From assembly GCA_910584075.1 (NCBI GenBank), contig CAJTZI010000027.1:1-28792 (forward strand): a stretch of DNA of 28,792 bases, read 5' to 3'. The notes under the pieces are model-generated. The model was not told where the DNA came from and searched no databases. It saw only the letters and a program-made list of their open reading frames with translations. This DNA is from an uncultured Oscillibacter sp. (GTDB lineage: Bacteria > Bacillota > Clostridia > Oscillospirales > Oscillospiraceae). Shown one piece after another: positions 22,807 to 28,792 of this stretch (position 1 is its first letter; each line of letters opens with the position of its first letter). A program made the position numbers and the translations under genes.

Positions 22807-24078
22807 ATGCAAGATACGACAGAGATTCGAGACAAAGTGGTGCTGGTGGGCCTGAACTCGCCGGTGCTGAAAAAAGAGGAAAACGCCAGCGAGGACACCA
22901 TGGAGGAGCTCTCCGCCCTGGTGGAGACCGCCGGGGGCGAGACCGTGGGCATCGTGCTCCAGAACCGCCCCGCGCCGGACCCCCGGACCTTCATCGGCGA
23001 GGGCAAGGTGGCGGAGGTGCAGCTCTACTGCGAAAACGCGGGGGCCACCATGGTCATCTTCGACAACGACCTCTCCCCCTCCCAGCAGCGGGTGCTGACG
23101 GACCTGCTGGGCATCCAGGTGCTGGACCGCTGCGGGCTGATTCTGGACATCTTCGCCCAGCGGGCCCAGACAAAAGAGGGCCGTCTCCAGGTGGAGCTGG
23201 CCCAGTACCGCTACCTGCTGCCCCGGCTCACCGGCATGTGGACCCATCTGGAGCGCCAGGCGGGCACCAGCGGCAAGGGCCCCATCGGCTCCAAGGGCCC
23301 CGGCGAAACCCAGCTGGAGACGGACCGCCGCCATATCCGGCGGAAGATCGACAAGCTCCGGGAGGACCTGGAGGATGTGCGCCGGGTGCGGGGCACCCAG
23401 CGCCAGCAGCGGCGGAAGAACGAGGTGCCGGTGGTGGCCATCGTAGGCTACACCAACGCGGGAAAATCCACGCTGTTAAACCGCCTCACCGGGGCTGGTA
23501 TTCCGGCCAACAACCGCCTCTTTGACACCCTGGACACCACCAGCCGCCTCCTGGCGGTGGACGACACGCTGGACGTGGTGCTCTCCGACACGGTGGGCTT
23601 CATCCGCAAGCTCCCCCACCAGCTGGTGGAGGCCTTCAAGGCCACGCTGGAGGAGCTGGAGTACGCCGATCTGCTGCTCCACGTCATCGACGTGTCCAAC
23701 CCGGAGTGGCAGCTCCAGGCCCAGGTGGTGGAGAGCCTCATCGCCGAGCTGGGGGCCGGGGAGCTGCCCCGGATCGACGTGTTCAACAAATACGACCGGC
23801 TTCCCGCAGGGGAGATTATGCCCCACGGAGAGGATATCTGCGCCATCTCCGCCAGGACCGGCGAGGGCGTGGAGCAGCTGCTGGAGCTGATCGGGCGGAA
23901 GCTGAACAAGGGCGTCCGCCGGGTGGTGCTCCGGATCCCCTACGACAAGGGCGGTCTGGTGGACACACTGTACCGGGAGGCCAGGGTGGAGAAGGTGGAG
24001 TACGGCGAGACCATTGCCGTGACGGCGGTCTGCGGCCCCCGGACGCTGGGTCGGCTGGAGCCCTTTATTGCGCAGTGA
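22807..24078 (+). CDS. hflX: GTPase HflX
   Basis: A 423-residue ribosome-associated GTPase that splits stalled 70S ribosomes under stress. The N-terminal HflX domain (about 10-115) is followed by a coiled linker with KGPGETQLETDRRHIRRKI (163-181). The G domain has GYTNAGKS (214-221), TLDTTSR (241-247), DTVG (261-264) and NKYD (327-330), then CAISARTG. The usual G3 and G4 are intact, so it is predicted active. ATG 22807 is chosen with AAGGAG (22797-22802) 4 bases away; the frame is open back to a GTG at 22759 without homology. The 3' end overlaps a convergent small gene by 14 bases. Confidence 0.95.
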   Translation: MQDTTEIRDKVVLVGLNSPVLKKEENASEDTMEELSALVETAGGETVGIVLQNRPAPDPRTFIGEGKVAEVQLYCENAGATMVIFDNDLSPSQQRVLTDLLGIQVLDRCGLILDIFAQRAQTKEGRLQVELAQYRYLLPRLTGMWTHLERQAGTSGKGPIGSKGPGETQLETDRRHIRRKIDKLREDLEDVRRVRGTQRQQRRKNEVPVVAIVGYTNAGKSTLLNRLTGAGIPANNRLFDTLDTTSRLLAVDDTLDVVLSDTVGFIRKLPHQLVEAFKATLEELEYADLLLHVIDVSNPEWQLQAQVVESLIAELGAGELPRIDVFNKYDRLPAGEIMPHGEDICAISARTGEGVEQLLELIGRKLNKGVRRVVLRIPYDKGGLVDTLYREARVEKVEYGETIAVTAVCGPRTLGRLEPFIAQ

Positions 24079-24337
24079 AGCGGGCCGCCCTCGGCTCAAA
24101 GGAACGAGCCTCGGGAGACCCGGCGGGAATATGCCGGGCCAGCCCCTTTCCGGTGCGGAAGCCCAGGGCGAAGGCGTGGATGGCGGTGAACTCCAGGCAT
24201 TTGTCCAATTCCCCCCAGGCGGAGGGCGGCAGATCGTTTTTGACAAGGTCGAAATGGGAGTCGCAGTCCTCCGGCGGGACGGCCTCCAGCTGGGGGCGGA
24301 TGTAGTTGGCGTGGAGCCAGAGCATGAAGTCGGACAT
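24065..24337 (-). CDS. Small unknown protein
   Basis: A 90-residue protein I cannot assign. It is Glu/Asp-rich in the middle, with no signal peptide or membrane segment, and the pattern LDKCLEFTAIHAFALGFRTGKGLAR near 43-67 recalls short clostridial prophage-type proteins that end in an FxxGFRxG helix (a weak resemblance). It looks real because a good minus-strand promoter (24384-24412) lies just upstream and it faces away from an XRE regulator, sharing its operator region. The ribosome site (AAGGGTG) is modest. Its last 14 bases overlap the end of hflX. Confidence 0.6.
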   Translation of the reverse strand: MSDFMLWLHANYIRPQLEAVPPEDCDSHFDLVKNDLPPSAWGELDKCLEFTAIHAFALGFRTGKGLARHIPAGSPEARSFEPRAARFTAQ

Positions 24338-24365
24338 GAAATCACCCTTTTAAAACACATAAAAC

Positions 24366-24412
24366 TTAGCGTATTCTATGGATGGTATAGCACACTAAAT
24401 ATAGCGTGTCAA
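24366..24412. promoter_or_regulatory. Divergent control region with repeated AGCGT half-sites
   Basis: On the minus strand TTGACA (24412-24407) and TATACC (24389-24384) at 17-base spacing form the promoter of the small gene. Half-sites TTAGCGTA (about 24366-24373), CACACT (24391-24396) and AGCGTG (24403-24408) overlap it; the last two form an imperfect inverted repeat around AAATAT. They are the likely operator of the XRE protein encoded on the other side. Confidence 0.65.
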
Positions 24413-24424
24413 TAGGGGAGAATT

Positions 24425-24661
24425 ATGATATTTCACAAACGAGTACGGACTTTGCGGAAAGAGCGAGGGGAAACACAGGTCCAGACCGCTGCGGCACTTG
24501 GCTTGGTGGACCGCCATTACCAACGCTTTGAGCTAGGGACCAATTTGCCTAGTTTTCAAAATATTATTGCCTTGGCAGACCACTTCCAGGTCAATGCAGA
24601 CTACTTGCTTGGCCGGACCGACGTGCGGGAGATGCTGCCCCCCTCGGAAGAGCCCCGATAA
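24425..24661 (+). CDS. XRE (Cro/CI-type) transcriptional regulator
   Basis: A 78-residue protein that is little more than one helix-turn-helix domain: RVRTLRKERGETQVQTAAALGLVDRHYQRFELGTNLPSFQNIIALADHFQVNADYLLGRTD (about 6-66). This is the usual clostridial XRE layout with YLLGRTD at the end. AGGGGAG lies 5 bases before the ATG. It is divergent from the small unknown gene with operator-like sites between, a layout common to prophage and toxin-antitoxin regulators. No metallopeptidase or toxin motif is visible in its partner. Confidence 0.92.
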   Translation: MIFHKRVRTLRKERGETQVQTAAALGLVDRHYQRFELGTNLPSFQNIIALADHFQVNADYLLGRTDVREMLPPSEEPR

Positions 24662-24808
24662 TAGAGCCGTTTACCGGCGGCGCGGCAGGCCCGTTTCCCG
24701 ATTGACGCCCGTCCCCCTTGAATCGGCGCCCCGGAGCGCCCCGCAGGGCCCGGCCCCCTGGCCGGGCCAATCTCCCGATCTAAACAACCCCGAAATGAGG
24801 TGCTGCCC
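24662..24808 (+). other. GC-rich gap with a 9-bp hairpin
   Basis: No gene. GGCCCGGCC (24747-24755) pairs with GGCCGGGCC (24760-24768), loop CCCT, without a T tail. No promoter for the next gene is evident. Confidence 0.45.
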
Positions 24809-25444
24809 ATGTCCGGCTATCTTGTACCCTTCCAGGACGCAGAGAGCGAGTTCACAGAAAAGCGCTCCCGCTTCATCAGCCAGCTCTGGCGGGTGGAGAC
24901 GGAGGAGGAGGCCAGAGCCCATCTGGAGGCGGTCCGGAAAAAATACTTCGATGCCCGCCACCACTGCTGGTGCTACCTGCTAAAAAGCGGGGCCGTCCGC
25001 TACTCTGACGACGGCGAGCCCCAGGGCACCGCCGGCCAGCCCATGCTGAACGTCTTCCAGCGCCAAGAGGTCACCAACGTCTTTTGTGTGGTGACCCGGT
25101 ACTTCGGCGGCATTCTCCTGGGAGCCGGAGGACTGACCCGGGCCTACACCCGAGGGGCAAAGGACGCGCTGGACGCAGCGGGGGTGTGCCGGGTGAGCCT
25201 GTGGACCTTGTGGGACGTCCCCTGCACCTACCCCCTGCTGGAGCGGGCCAAGCTGGAGATCGCCGCCTGCGGCGGCGTGGTGCGGGACACGGTCTACGGC
25301 GCGGACGTGGCACTGCGGGCCGCCTTTCCCGCCGGAGGCGCGGAGGCCTTCTCCGCCAGACTGACGGAGCTCTCCGCCGGAACGCTGGAGATGGCGGCGG
25401 CAGGAGAGGAGTACCTGCCCGGCCCCAGAGAAGAGGCGAAATAA
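24809..25444 (+). CDS. YigZ/IMPACT family protein
   Basis: A 211-residue member of the YigZ/IMPACT (UPF0029) family. The N-terminal domain has the signatures EKRSRFISQL, HHCWCYLL, YSDDGEPQGTAGQPML and VVTRYFGGILLGAGGLTRAYT; the C-terminal part (about 135-205) is the DUF1949-type ferredoxin-like domain. Eukaryotic IMPACT modulates Gcn2; the bacterial role is not settled. ATG 24809 is preferred to GTG 24800 because TGAGGTG lies 7 bases upstream and overlaps the GTG. It is the last gene of chromosomal type before the mobile-element DNA. Confidence 0.93.
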   Translation: MSGYLVPFQDAESEFTEKRSRFISQLWRVETEEEARAHLEAVRKKYFDARHHCWCYLLKSGAVRYSDDGEPQGTAGQPMLNVFQRQEVTNVFCVVTRYFGGILLGAGGLTRAYTRGAKDALDAAGVCRVSLWTLWDVPCTYPLLERAKLEIAACGGVVRDTVYGADVALRAAFPAGGAEAFSARLTELSAGTLEMAAAGEEYLPGPREEAK

Positions 25445-25520
25445 CAGCGGCGCGTGCCTTTGAAGTGAGGTGCCGCAACGAAGTATTCTATGTAAGGCAT
25501 GGCTGTGCCTGTAAGAGGTA

Positions 25521-25560
25521 TACCAAACAATACGGTTCTATACCACACGATACGGTTCTA
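25521..25560. repeat. Two 20-bp tandem repeats
   Basis: Bases 25521-25540 and 25541-25560 are 18 of 20 identical, each ending TACGGTTCTA. They are followed at once by the 25558-25577 inverted repeat. They could be binding sites for the recombinase or replication protein encoded to the right. Confidence 0.75.
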
Positions 25561-25766
25561 TGATACAAAAATCATAGAGAAAAAATGACGAAAATAGCAA
25601 GAAAAAATAGGAAATAGCGGATGGTGACGTATGGCGGCCAGAAAAATTCAATCGAACCAGTCTAAAAGCGGCTGTCCACGGTGTCCCTCTAAAAATCCCT
25701 GTTAGCTGGTACGTTTCCCTGCATCCGTACAATATAAAACGGAAAATGTTATTGAAATTGGCAATA

Positions 25767-25813
25767 TGGGTGAAAACCCAATAGTAAAGCGTCCCGAAAG
25801 GGGCGCTTTTTTG
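25767..25813 (+). terminator. Two stacked hairpins, the second an intrinsic terminator, in the repA leader
   Basis: TGGGT-GAAA-ACCCA (25767-25780) is followed by a 10-bp stem with one G-U pair (25786-25795 with 25800-25809), also with a GAAA loop, and a run of T (25807-25812). It sits 25 bases before the repA ATG, so it is either the end of an upstream transcript or an attenuator of repA. Confidence 0.8.
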
Positions 25814-25837
25814 TTGCTTGGAAAGGAGCGCCGGAAC

Positions 25838-26650
25838 ATGGCCGCAGAAACATCCTTTGATTACTACTACGGTGACGAGAGCAATCAGTTTTCTTTCTAC
25901 CGCATCCCCCGCCAGCTTGTCACCGGGGACCGCTTCAAGCGCCTGTCCACGGACGCAAAGCTGCTGTACGGCCTGCTGCTGGACCGCATGGGCCTGTCAG
26001 CCAAGAACGGCTGGTACGATGAACAGGGGCGCGTCTATATTTACTATACCCTGGACGAGATACAGGAGGACCTGAACTGCGGCCACGACAAGGCCACCAG
26101 GATGCTGGTGGAGCTGGACAACGGAAAAAACGGTTTTGGCCTGATTGAGCGTGTCCGGCAGGGACAGGGCCGTCCCACGAAAATCTATGTCAAACGCTTT
26201 ACCACCCGTACCATCCCGCCCCCACCGCCGGAGCCTTCGCCCAGACCGCGGCTTTTCAGCGGTCAAGACTGCGGAGAAGTCGCAGCCAAGACTGCGGAAA
26301 AACCGCAGTCAAGAGTGCGGGGAAGTCGCAGTCAAGACTGCGGAAAAGCCGCACCAAGTTATATTAAATCAAATCAAACTGATTTCAGCTATACTGATCC
26401 ATCTATCCTTCCATCAGGTTTCCCGCCGGGGGCGGGATGGATGGATAGATTGGATCAGCGGAGAGAAGTGGATGAAGCCATTAGCTATGAGAGCCTGTGC
26501 AGCCAATTCAACCGGGAGGACGTGGACGAGATAGCGGAGCTGATCGTTGATGTGCTATGCACCACTCGCCCTACTCTCCGCATAGGCGGCGAGGAGCTGC
26601 CTATCTCTGCGTGGACGAAGCCCTGCGCCGCCGTCTGGAAATCAAGCTGA
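25838..26650 (+). CDS. RepA_N-type replication initiator, C-terminally truncated
   Basis: A 270-residue protein whose first ~125 residues (FSFYRIPRQLVTGDRFKRLSTDAKLLYGLLLDRMGLSAKNGWYDEQGRVYIYYTLDEIQEDLNCGHDKATRMLVEL) are the RepA N-terminal winged-helix domain of Firmicute plasmids and integrative elements. A low-complexity linker (about 125-205) encodes four 23-bp DNA repeats. The C-terminal domain begins (ESLCSQFNREDVDEIAELIVDVLCTTRPTLRIGGEELP) but stops abruptly after about 50 residues, where relatives as I recall them go on for roughly 60-100 more. The final ISAWTKPCAAVWKSS does not look like the family. ATG 25838 is chosen since AAAGGAG is 9 bases upstream and the terminator lies before it. 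Confidence 0.85.
   Translation: MAAETSFDYYYGDESNQFSFYRIPRQLVTGDRFKRLSTDAKLLYGLLLDRMGLSAKNGWYDEQGRVYIYYTLDEIQEDLNCGHDKATRMLVELDNGKNGFGLIERVRQGQGRPTKIYVKRFTTRTIPPPPPEPSPRPRLFSGQDCGEVAAKTAEKPQSRVRGSRSQDCGKAAPSYIKSNQTDFSYTDPSILPSGFPPGAGWMDRLDQRREVDEAISYESLCSQFNREDVDEIAELIVDVLCTTRPTLRIGGEELPISAWTKPCAAVWKSS
26264..26355. repeat. Four 23-bp tandem repeats inside repA
   Basis: Units at 26264-26286, 26287-26309, 26310-26332 and 26333-26355, each CAAGAcTGCGGaaAAgtCGCAgt-like with a few changes. Each unit holds an inverted repeat; 26290-26297 with 26303-26310 is a perfect 8-bp hairpin around AAAAA. RepA_N plasmids carry their origin inside the rep gene, so this is a candidate origin. Confidence 0.88.
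26394..26458. repeat. Large inverted repeat inside repA
   Basis: Left arm 26394-26415 and right arm 26436-26458 match except for one base change and one extra base. The centre adds CCCGCC (26422-26427) with GGCGGG (26431-26436). The whole can form one long hairpin, 39 bases after the 23-bp repeats. Confidence 0.8.
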
Positions 26651-26681
26651 TTTCCGGCCTGCTGGCGTTCAAGGCGGCATG
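26603..26681 (+). pseudogene. Out-of-frame coding fragment after the repA break
   Basis: In the +1 frame relative to repA, just after its homology ends, the DNA reads AYLCVDEALRRRLEIKLISGLLAFKAA and a stop. It looks like the C-terminal end of another gene, left by a deletion that joined it to repA. I cannot name the parent gene. Confidence 0.4.
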
Positions 26682-26717
26682 ACTGCCTATTTCAAATATG
26701 ACAGGGAGAGAAACTTT

Positions 26718-26975
26718 ATGCAGGATATTTCCTACACATCAAAGCTGACCCGCGCCGAGGACGGGAGACCGCTTGCCCTCAACTATTATATCGTGGCGAA
26801 CGGCGGTGAGCCGGGGCGCTACGGTGTGAAGATCATCGAAAAGAACAGCGGAGAGCAGGCCATGGCCTTTGATTTGACCACGAAGGCACATCGAATTTGT
26901 GAGCTGGTGGAAAAACTTTCCCGGAACTGCGTCACACCTGCCTGCTTGATGGATGTACTGACCGACTGGCTGTAA
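26718..26975 (+). CDS. DUF6514-like small protein
   Basis: An 85-residue protein resembling the DUF6514 family of clostridial mobile elements: a YYIVANGG...YGVKIIEKNSG strand pair followed by ICELVEKLSRNCVTPACLMDVLTDWL, ending in the family's typical V-TP-L-DV--DW pattern. Function unknown. ATG 26718 is preferred to ATG 26679 because GGGAGAG lies 7 bases upstream. It is encoded 67 bases after the truncated repA, with a GC-rich hairpin following. Confidence 0.7.
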   Translation: MQDISYTSKLTRAEDGRPLALNYYIVANGGEPGRYGVKIIEKNSGEQAMAFDLTTKAHRICELVEKLSRNCVTPACLMDVLTDWL

Positions 26976-27131
26976 AAATCTATCCGCAGAATATTCGGCC
27001 CGGCTGGAGCCGTCCAGCCGGGCCACCCCCCAAATGCGTCTCAAATCGAGACACATTTCGACAAGCCGCCAAGCGGCACAGGCGTACCGGTCCCCGGCGT
27101 GTCTGTGCGGACTGGCGACAGTCTGACCAAT

Positions 27132-27149
27132 GCACCTTGAAAATGGAAT
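27132..27149 (+). repeat. Copy 1 of an 18-base leader element
   Basis: GCACCTTGAAAATGGAAT, repeated with two changes at 27656-27673. It resembles the boxA-like leader sequence (TTGAAAACTGAATA) seen beside Firmicute rRNA genes. Confidence 0.5.
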
Positions 27150-27379
27150 GACCGACCAAAGAGGATATGTACCCCTTTTGAGTATGCCGTATGCGTGCCT
27201 GGGGGACAATACGCCGCTGACGAACCAGGGGCAGGAACGACTTTGGATAGAACGGCAATATGAAAATTGGGAGGTGAGAAGCAACGAATTATCATTTCCC
27301 TATTCCAAGCAAAAACAGCCGGGCCGGAATACTGCCGCACTACTTGCGTGAAACAGTGTTCCCGGTCCGGCTGACATAT

Positions 27380-27420
27380 CAGAACCGCGTCCGACAACCG
27401 GGGGCGGTTCTGCCATTTTT
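27380..27420 (+). terminator. Terminator/attenuator before the TnpW-like gene
   Basis: Nine-bp stem (27380-27388 with 27404-27412), 15-base loop, then CCATTTTT (27413-27420). It ends only 15 bases before the next start codon. Confidence 0.65.
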
Positions 27421-27435
27421 ACAGGAGGGAATGCG

Positions 27436-27606
27436 ATGGAAGGGGCGAACTTATCCACAAGAGCCAATCAGTCCGCAGAGCGGCCCCAGGTGCTCTATAT
27501 TGACGGCTGCAAGGTCACTGTCAGGTATAGCAGCGAAAAAAATCCGGCAGCAGTCAAGAATATCAAAGACACTTTAATTTCCAGTGGAACCACCCGCAAA
27601 AGCTGA
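27436..27606 (+). CDS. TnpW-like small transposon protein
   Basis: A 56-residue protein: VLYIDGCKVTVRYSSEKNPAAVKNIKDTLISS (19-50) follows the TnpW pattern of one beta hairpin (IGxTxYxVxVxFS) and a helix (A-x-KI-x-LI). Such proteins are encoded just before large serine recombinases in Tn4451-type and related elements; their role is unknown. AGGAGGG (27423-27429) lies 6 bases before the ATG, the best ribosome site in the region. It precedes the recombinase promoter by only a few bases, so it is a separate unit or reads through. Confidence 0.6.
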   Translation: MEGANLSTRANQSAERPQVLYIDGCKVTVRYSSEKNPAAVKNIKDTLISSGTTRKS

Positions 27607-27610
27607 TTTT

Positions 27611-27639
27611 TTGCAATTTTTGTAGAAATATGAGATAAT
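27611..27639 (+). promoter_or_regulatory. Promoter of the recombinase
   Basis: TTGCAA (27611-27616) and GATAAT (27634-27639) at 17-base spacing. A second possible -10, TATAGT (27645-27650), lies close by. Confidence 0.65.
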
Positions 27640-27655
27640 AATGGTATAGTAGATG

Positions 27656-27673
27656 GCACCTTGAAAACAGAAT
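27656..27673 (+). repeat. Copy 2 of the 18-base leader element
   Basis: GCACCTTGAAAACAGAAT, 16 of 18 identical to 27132-27149. It lies just after the expected transcription start of the recombinase mRNA. Confidence 0.5.
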
Positions 27674-27723
27674 ATTTCTGGCCGCCATATATACACCGTC
27701 CACCCGGAAAGCGAGGAGTATAT

Positions 27724-28792
27724 ATGGCAGAGCAAATTATTCAGACAATCAGCAGTATCACAGATGGAACAGCACAGTCCGGCGCAGGGCGCGTTGTCTG
27801 CCTGTACCGGGTGTCTACCGTGGGACAGGTGGAGAAGGACGACATTCCCATGCAAAAACAGTATTGCCGGGAGTTTTGCAAGCAGCACCCCGGCTGGGAG
27901 ATCATCAAGGAATTTTCCGAGAAGGGCATATCCGGGTTCAAGAAGTCCGCAAAGGACAGGGACGCCATTCAGGAAATCCAGAAGCTGGCCCTGCAAGGCG
28001 GGTTTGACATTTTGCTGGTGTTCATGTTTGACCGCCTGGGCCGCAAGGACGATGAAACGCCCTTTGTGGTGGAGTGGTTTGTCAAGCAGAACATCGAGGT
28101 ATGGAGCGCCATGGAGGGCCAGCAGAGGTTTGATAATCATGTTGACAAACTGCTGAACTACATACGATACTGGCAGGCGTCCGGGGAAAGCATCAAAACC
28201 TCTATGCGCGTCAAGACCCGGATCGAACAGTTGACCCAGGAGGGCCACTACACCGGCGGACGGGCGCCTTTTGGCTATCAGTTGGAACGGACAGGCCGCA
28301 TGAATAAGAAAAATCAGGATGTGCGTGACCTTGTGATTGACCCGGAGGACGCGGAGACCGTCAAGCTGATTTTTCAGAAGTACGTCCACGAAGGTTACGG
28401 GGCGCTCCGCCTTTGCCGCTATTTCAAAGAACAGGGCATACGGAGGAAGGACGGCGGCGAAATAACCGTAGGCATGGTGAACAGGGCTGTTAGAAACTCC
28501 ATTTACATCGGTGTAATCCACAGGGGCGACAGTAAATCCGAAGTGCTGCCAGACTTGCAAATCATTGATGAGGAATTGTTTTTGAGGGCACAGGAGATTG
28601 CAAGCGCCCGAAAAGTCCAGCAGAGGGAAGTGCCGCTTACCACCAGGGGCCACTCGCTTTTAGTTGGGAATGTCTATTGCGGCTGCTGCGGGGCGAGGCT
28701 GGTGCTGACGACCTCCGGGCGAAAATATTGCAGGAAAGACGGGACAGTGGTTATAGGCAGTTATTCCAGCTATAAATGCTGCAACAGGACGA
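27724..28792 (+). CDS. Large serine recombinase, incomplete at the window edge
   Basis: The first 356 residues of a large serine recombinase; the frame is open to the last base. The resolvase domain (about 23-165) has the nucleophile Ser31 in YRVSTVGQ and the MFDRLGR motif (101-107) with its conserved Arg. The Recombinase domain (about 178-300) includes GGRAPFGYQLERTGR and NSIYIGVIHRGD. A zinc ribbon begins with YCGCCGARL (318-326) and continues with Cys336, Cys352 and Cys353. A leucine-rich coiled coil would follow outside the window. ATG 27724 has GAGGAG 7 bases upstream. It should integrate and excise this element, like TnpX of Tn4451; conserved residues suggest activity, subject to the missing C-terminus. 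Confidence 0.93.
   Translation, partial: MAEQIIQTISSITDGTAQSGAGRVVCLYRVSTVGQVEKDDIPMQKQYCREFCKQHPGWEIIKEFSEKGISGFKKSAKDRDAIQEIQKLALQGGFDILLVFMFDRLGRKDDETPFVVEWFVKQNIEVWSAMEGQQRFDNHVDKLLNYIRYWQASGESIKTSMRVKTRIEQLTQEGHYTGGRAPFGYQLERTGRMNKKNQDVRDLVIDPEDAETVKLIFQKYVHEGYGALRLCRYFKEQGIRRKDGGEITVGMVNRAVRNSIYIGVIHRGDSKSEVLPDLQIIDEELFLRAQEIASARKVQQREVPLTTRGHSLLVGNVYCGCCGARLVLTTSGRKYCRKDGTVVIGSYSSYKCCNRT

Larger units (their letters stand above)
25445..25837 (+). other. AT-rich gap at the chromosome/mobile-element junction
   Basis: No gene. Composition shifts from very GC-rich to AT-rich after about 25480, so the left boundary of the inserted element probably lies here. The gap contains the 20-bp tandem repeats and the two leader hairpins listed separately, and a 7-bp inverted repeat (25558-25564 with 25571-25577). 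The element's exact end cannot be fixed without its right end. Confidence 0.6.
26976..27435 (+). other. 460-base non-coding region with five hairpins
   Basis: Stems: 26997-27008 with 27013-27024 (12 bp perfect); 27032-27042 with 27048-27058 (10 of 11 pairs); 27065-27069 with 27073-27077 (5 bp); 27316-27334 with 27354-27373 (19 pairs, one bulge); 27380-27388 with 27404-27412 (9 bp, then ATTTTT). The first may terminate the DUF6514 gene and the last is a terminator or attenuator before the next small gene. A 73-residue open frame at 27130-27351 lacks a ribosome site and is probably not a gene. The amount of structure suggests an oriT or a structured RNA. Confidence 0.6.

Noticed and set aside
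27130..27351. Possible 73-residue protein in the structured region
   Set aside because: No ribosome site, and it overlaps the boxA-like element and part of a strong hairpin; kept only as a remote possibility.
27574..28653. 359-residue minus-strand frame opposite the recombinase
   Set aside because: The recombinase on the plus strand has catalytic and zinc-ribbon motifs; the minus frame has none.

Overview
The window is GC-rich, compactly packed bacterial chromosome with Firmicute gene content: sigma-A type promoters, AGGAGG ribosome sites, a BlaI/M56 pair, a CD1247-type protein, YqeG, type II pantothenate kinase, zinc-type bL31, and a large serine recombinase beside a RepA_N-type replication gene. 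High GC and these families together suggest a gut clostridium of the Oscillospiraceae/Ruminococcaceae kind (for example the Flavonifractor-Oscillibacter group). The genus is inference; no rRNA gene is present to decide it.

Layout. 1-1360: trmB with an unusual C-terminal extra domain, bounded by a promoter and a terminator. 1400-6900: an operon of a BlaI-type repressor, a lipoprotein and a giant M56 (BlaR1-like) membrane protease whose ectodomain carries a copy of the lipoprotein's domain. This is the most interesting coding locus. 6950-9050: rhodanese, a C_GCAxxG_C_C protein and a bactofilin (both minus), and rpsU. 9050-11970: a GH18-like protein (minus), YqeG phosphatase, efp, and a CD1247-type zinc-ribbon protein. 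12050-14710: coaW (minus) and nicotinate phosphoribosyltransferase, i.e. CoA and NAD cofactor genes. 14730-19750: cardiolipin synthase, a TtcA-like tRNA thiolase and a 790-residue Sel1-repeat protein. 19786-19970: a tRNA-Gln(CUG) transcription unit. 20300-24080: a GH13 amylase (minus), rpmE, a flavin-reductase-like protein and hflX. 24065-25444: a small unknown protein divergent from an XRE regulator, then a YigZ/IMPACT protein.

From about 25450 to the right edge the DNA becomes more AT-rich and the content changes to a mobile element: 20-bp tandem repeats, a structured leader, a C-terminally truncated RepA-type gene containing four 23-bp tandem repeats and a large inverted repeat, a DUF6514-like protein, a 460-base non-coding region with five hairpins, a TnpW-like 56-residue protein and a large serine recombinase that runs off the window. 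It looks like one end, or a deletion remnant, of an integrative element inserted downstream of the yigZ-type gene.

Most housekeeping genes here are single-gene transcription units, each with a readable -35/-10 promoter and a hairpin terminator. The clear operons are blaI-lipoprotein-M56 (overlap or short gaps) and ttcA-Sel1 (the Sel1 ribosome site overlaps the ttcA stop).
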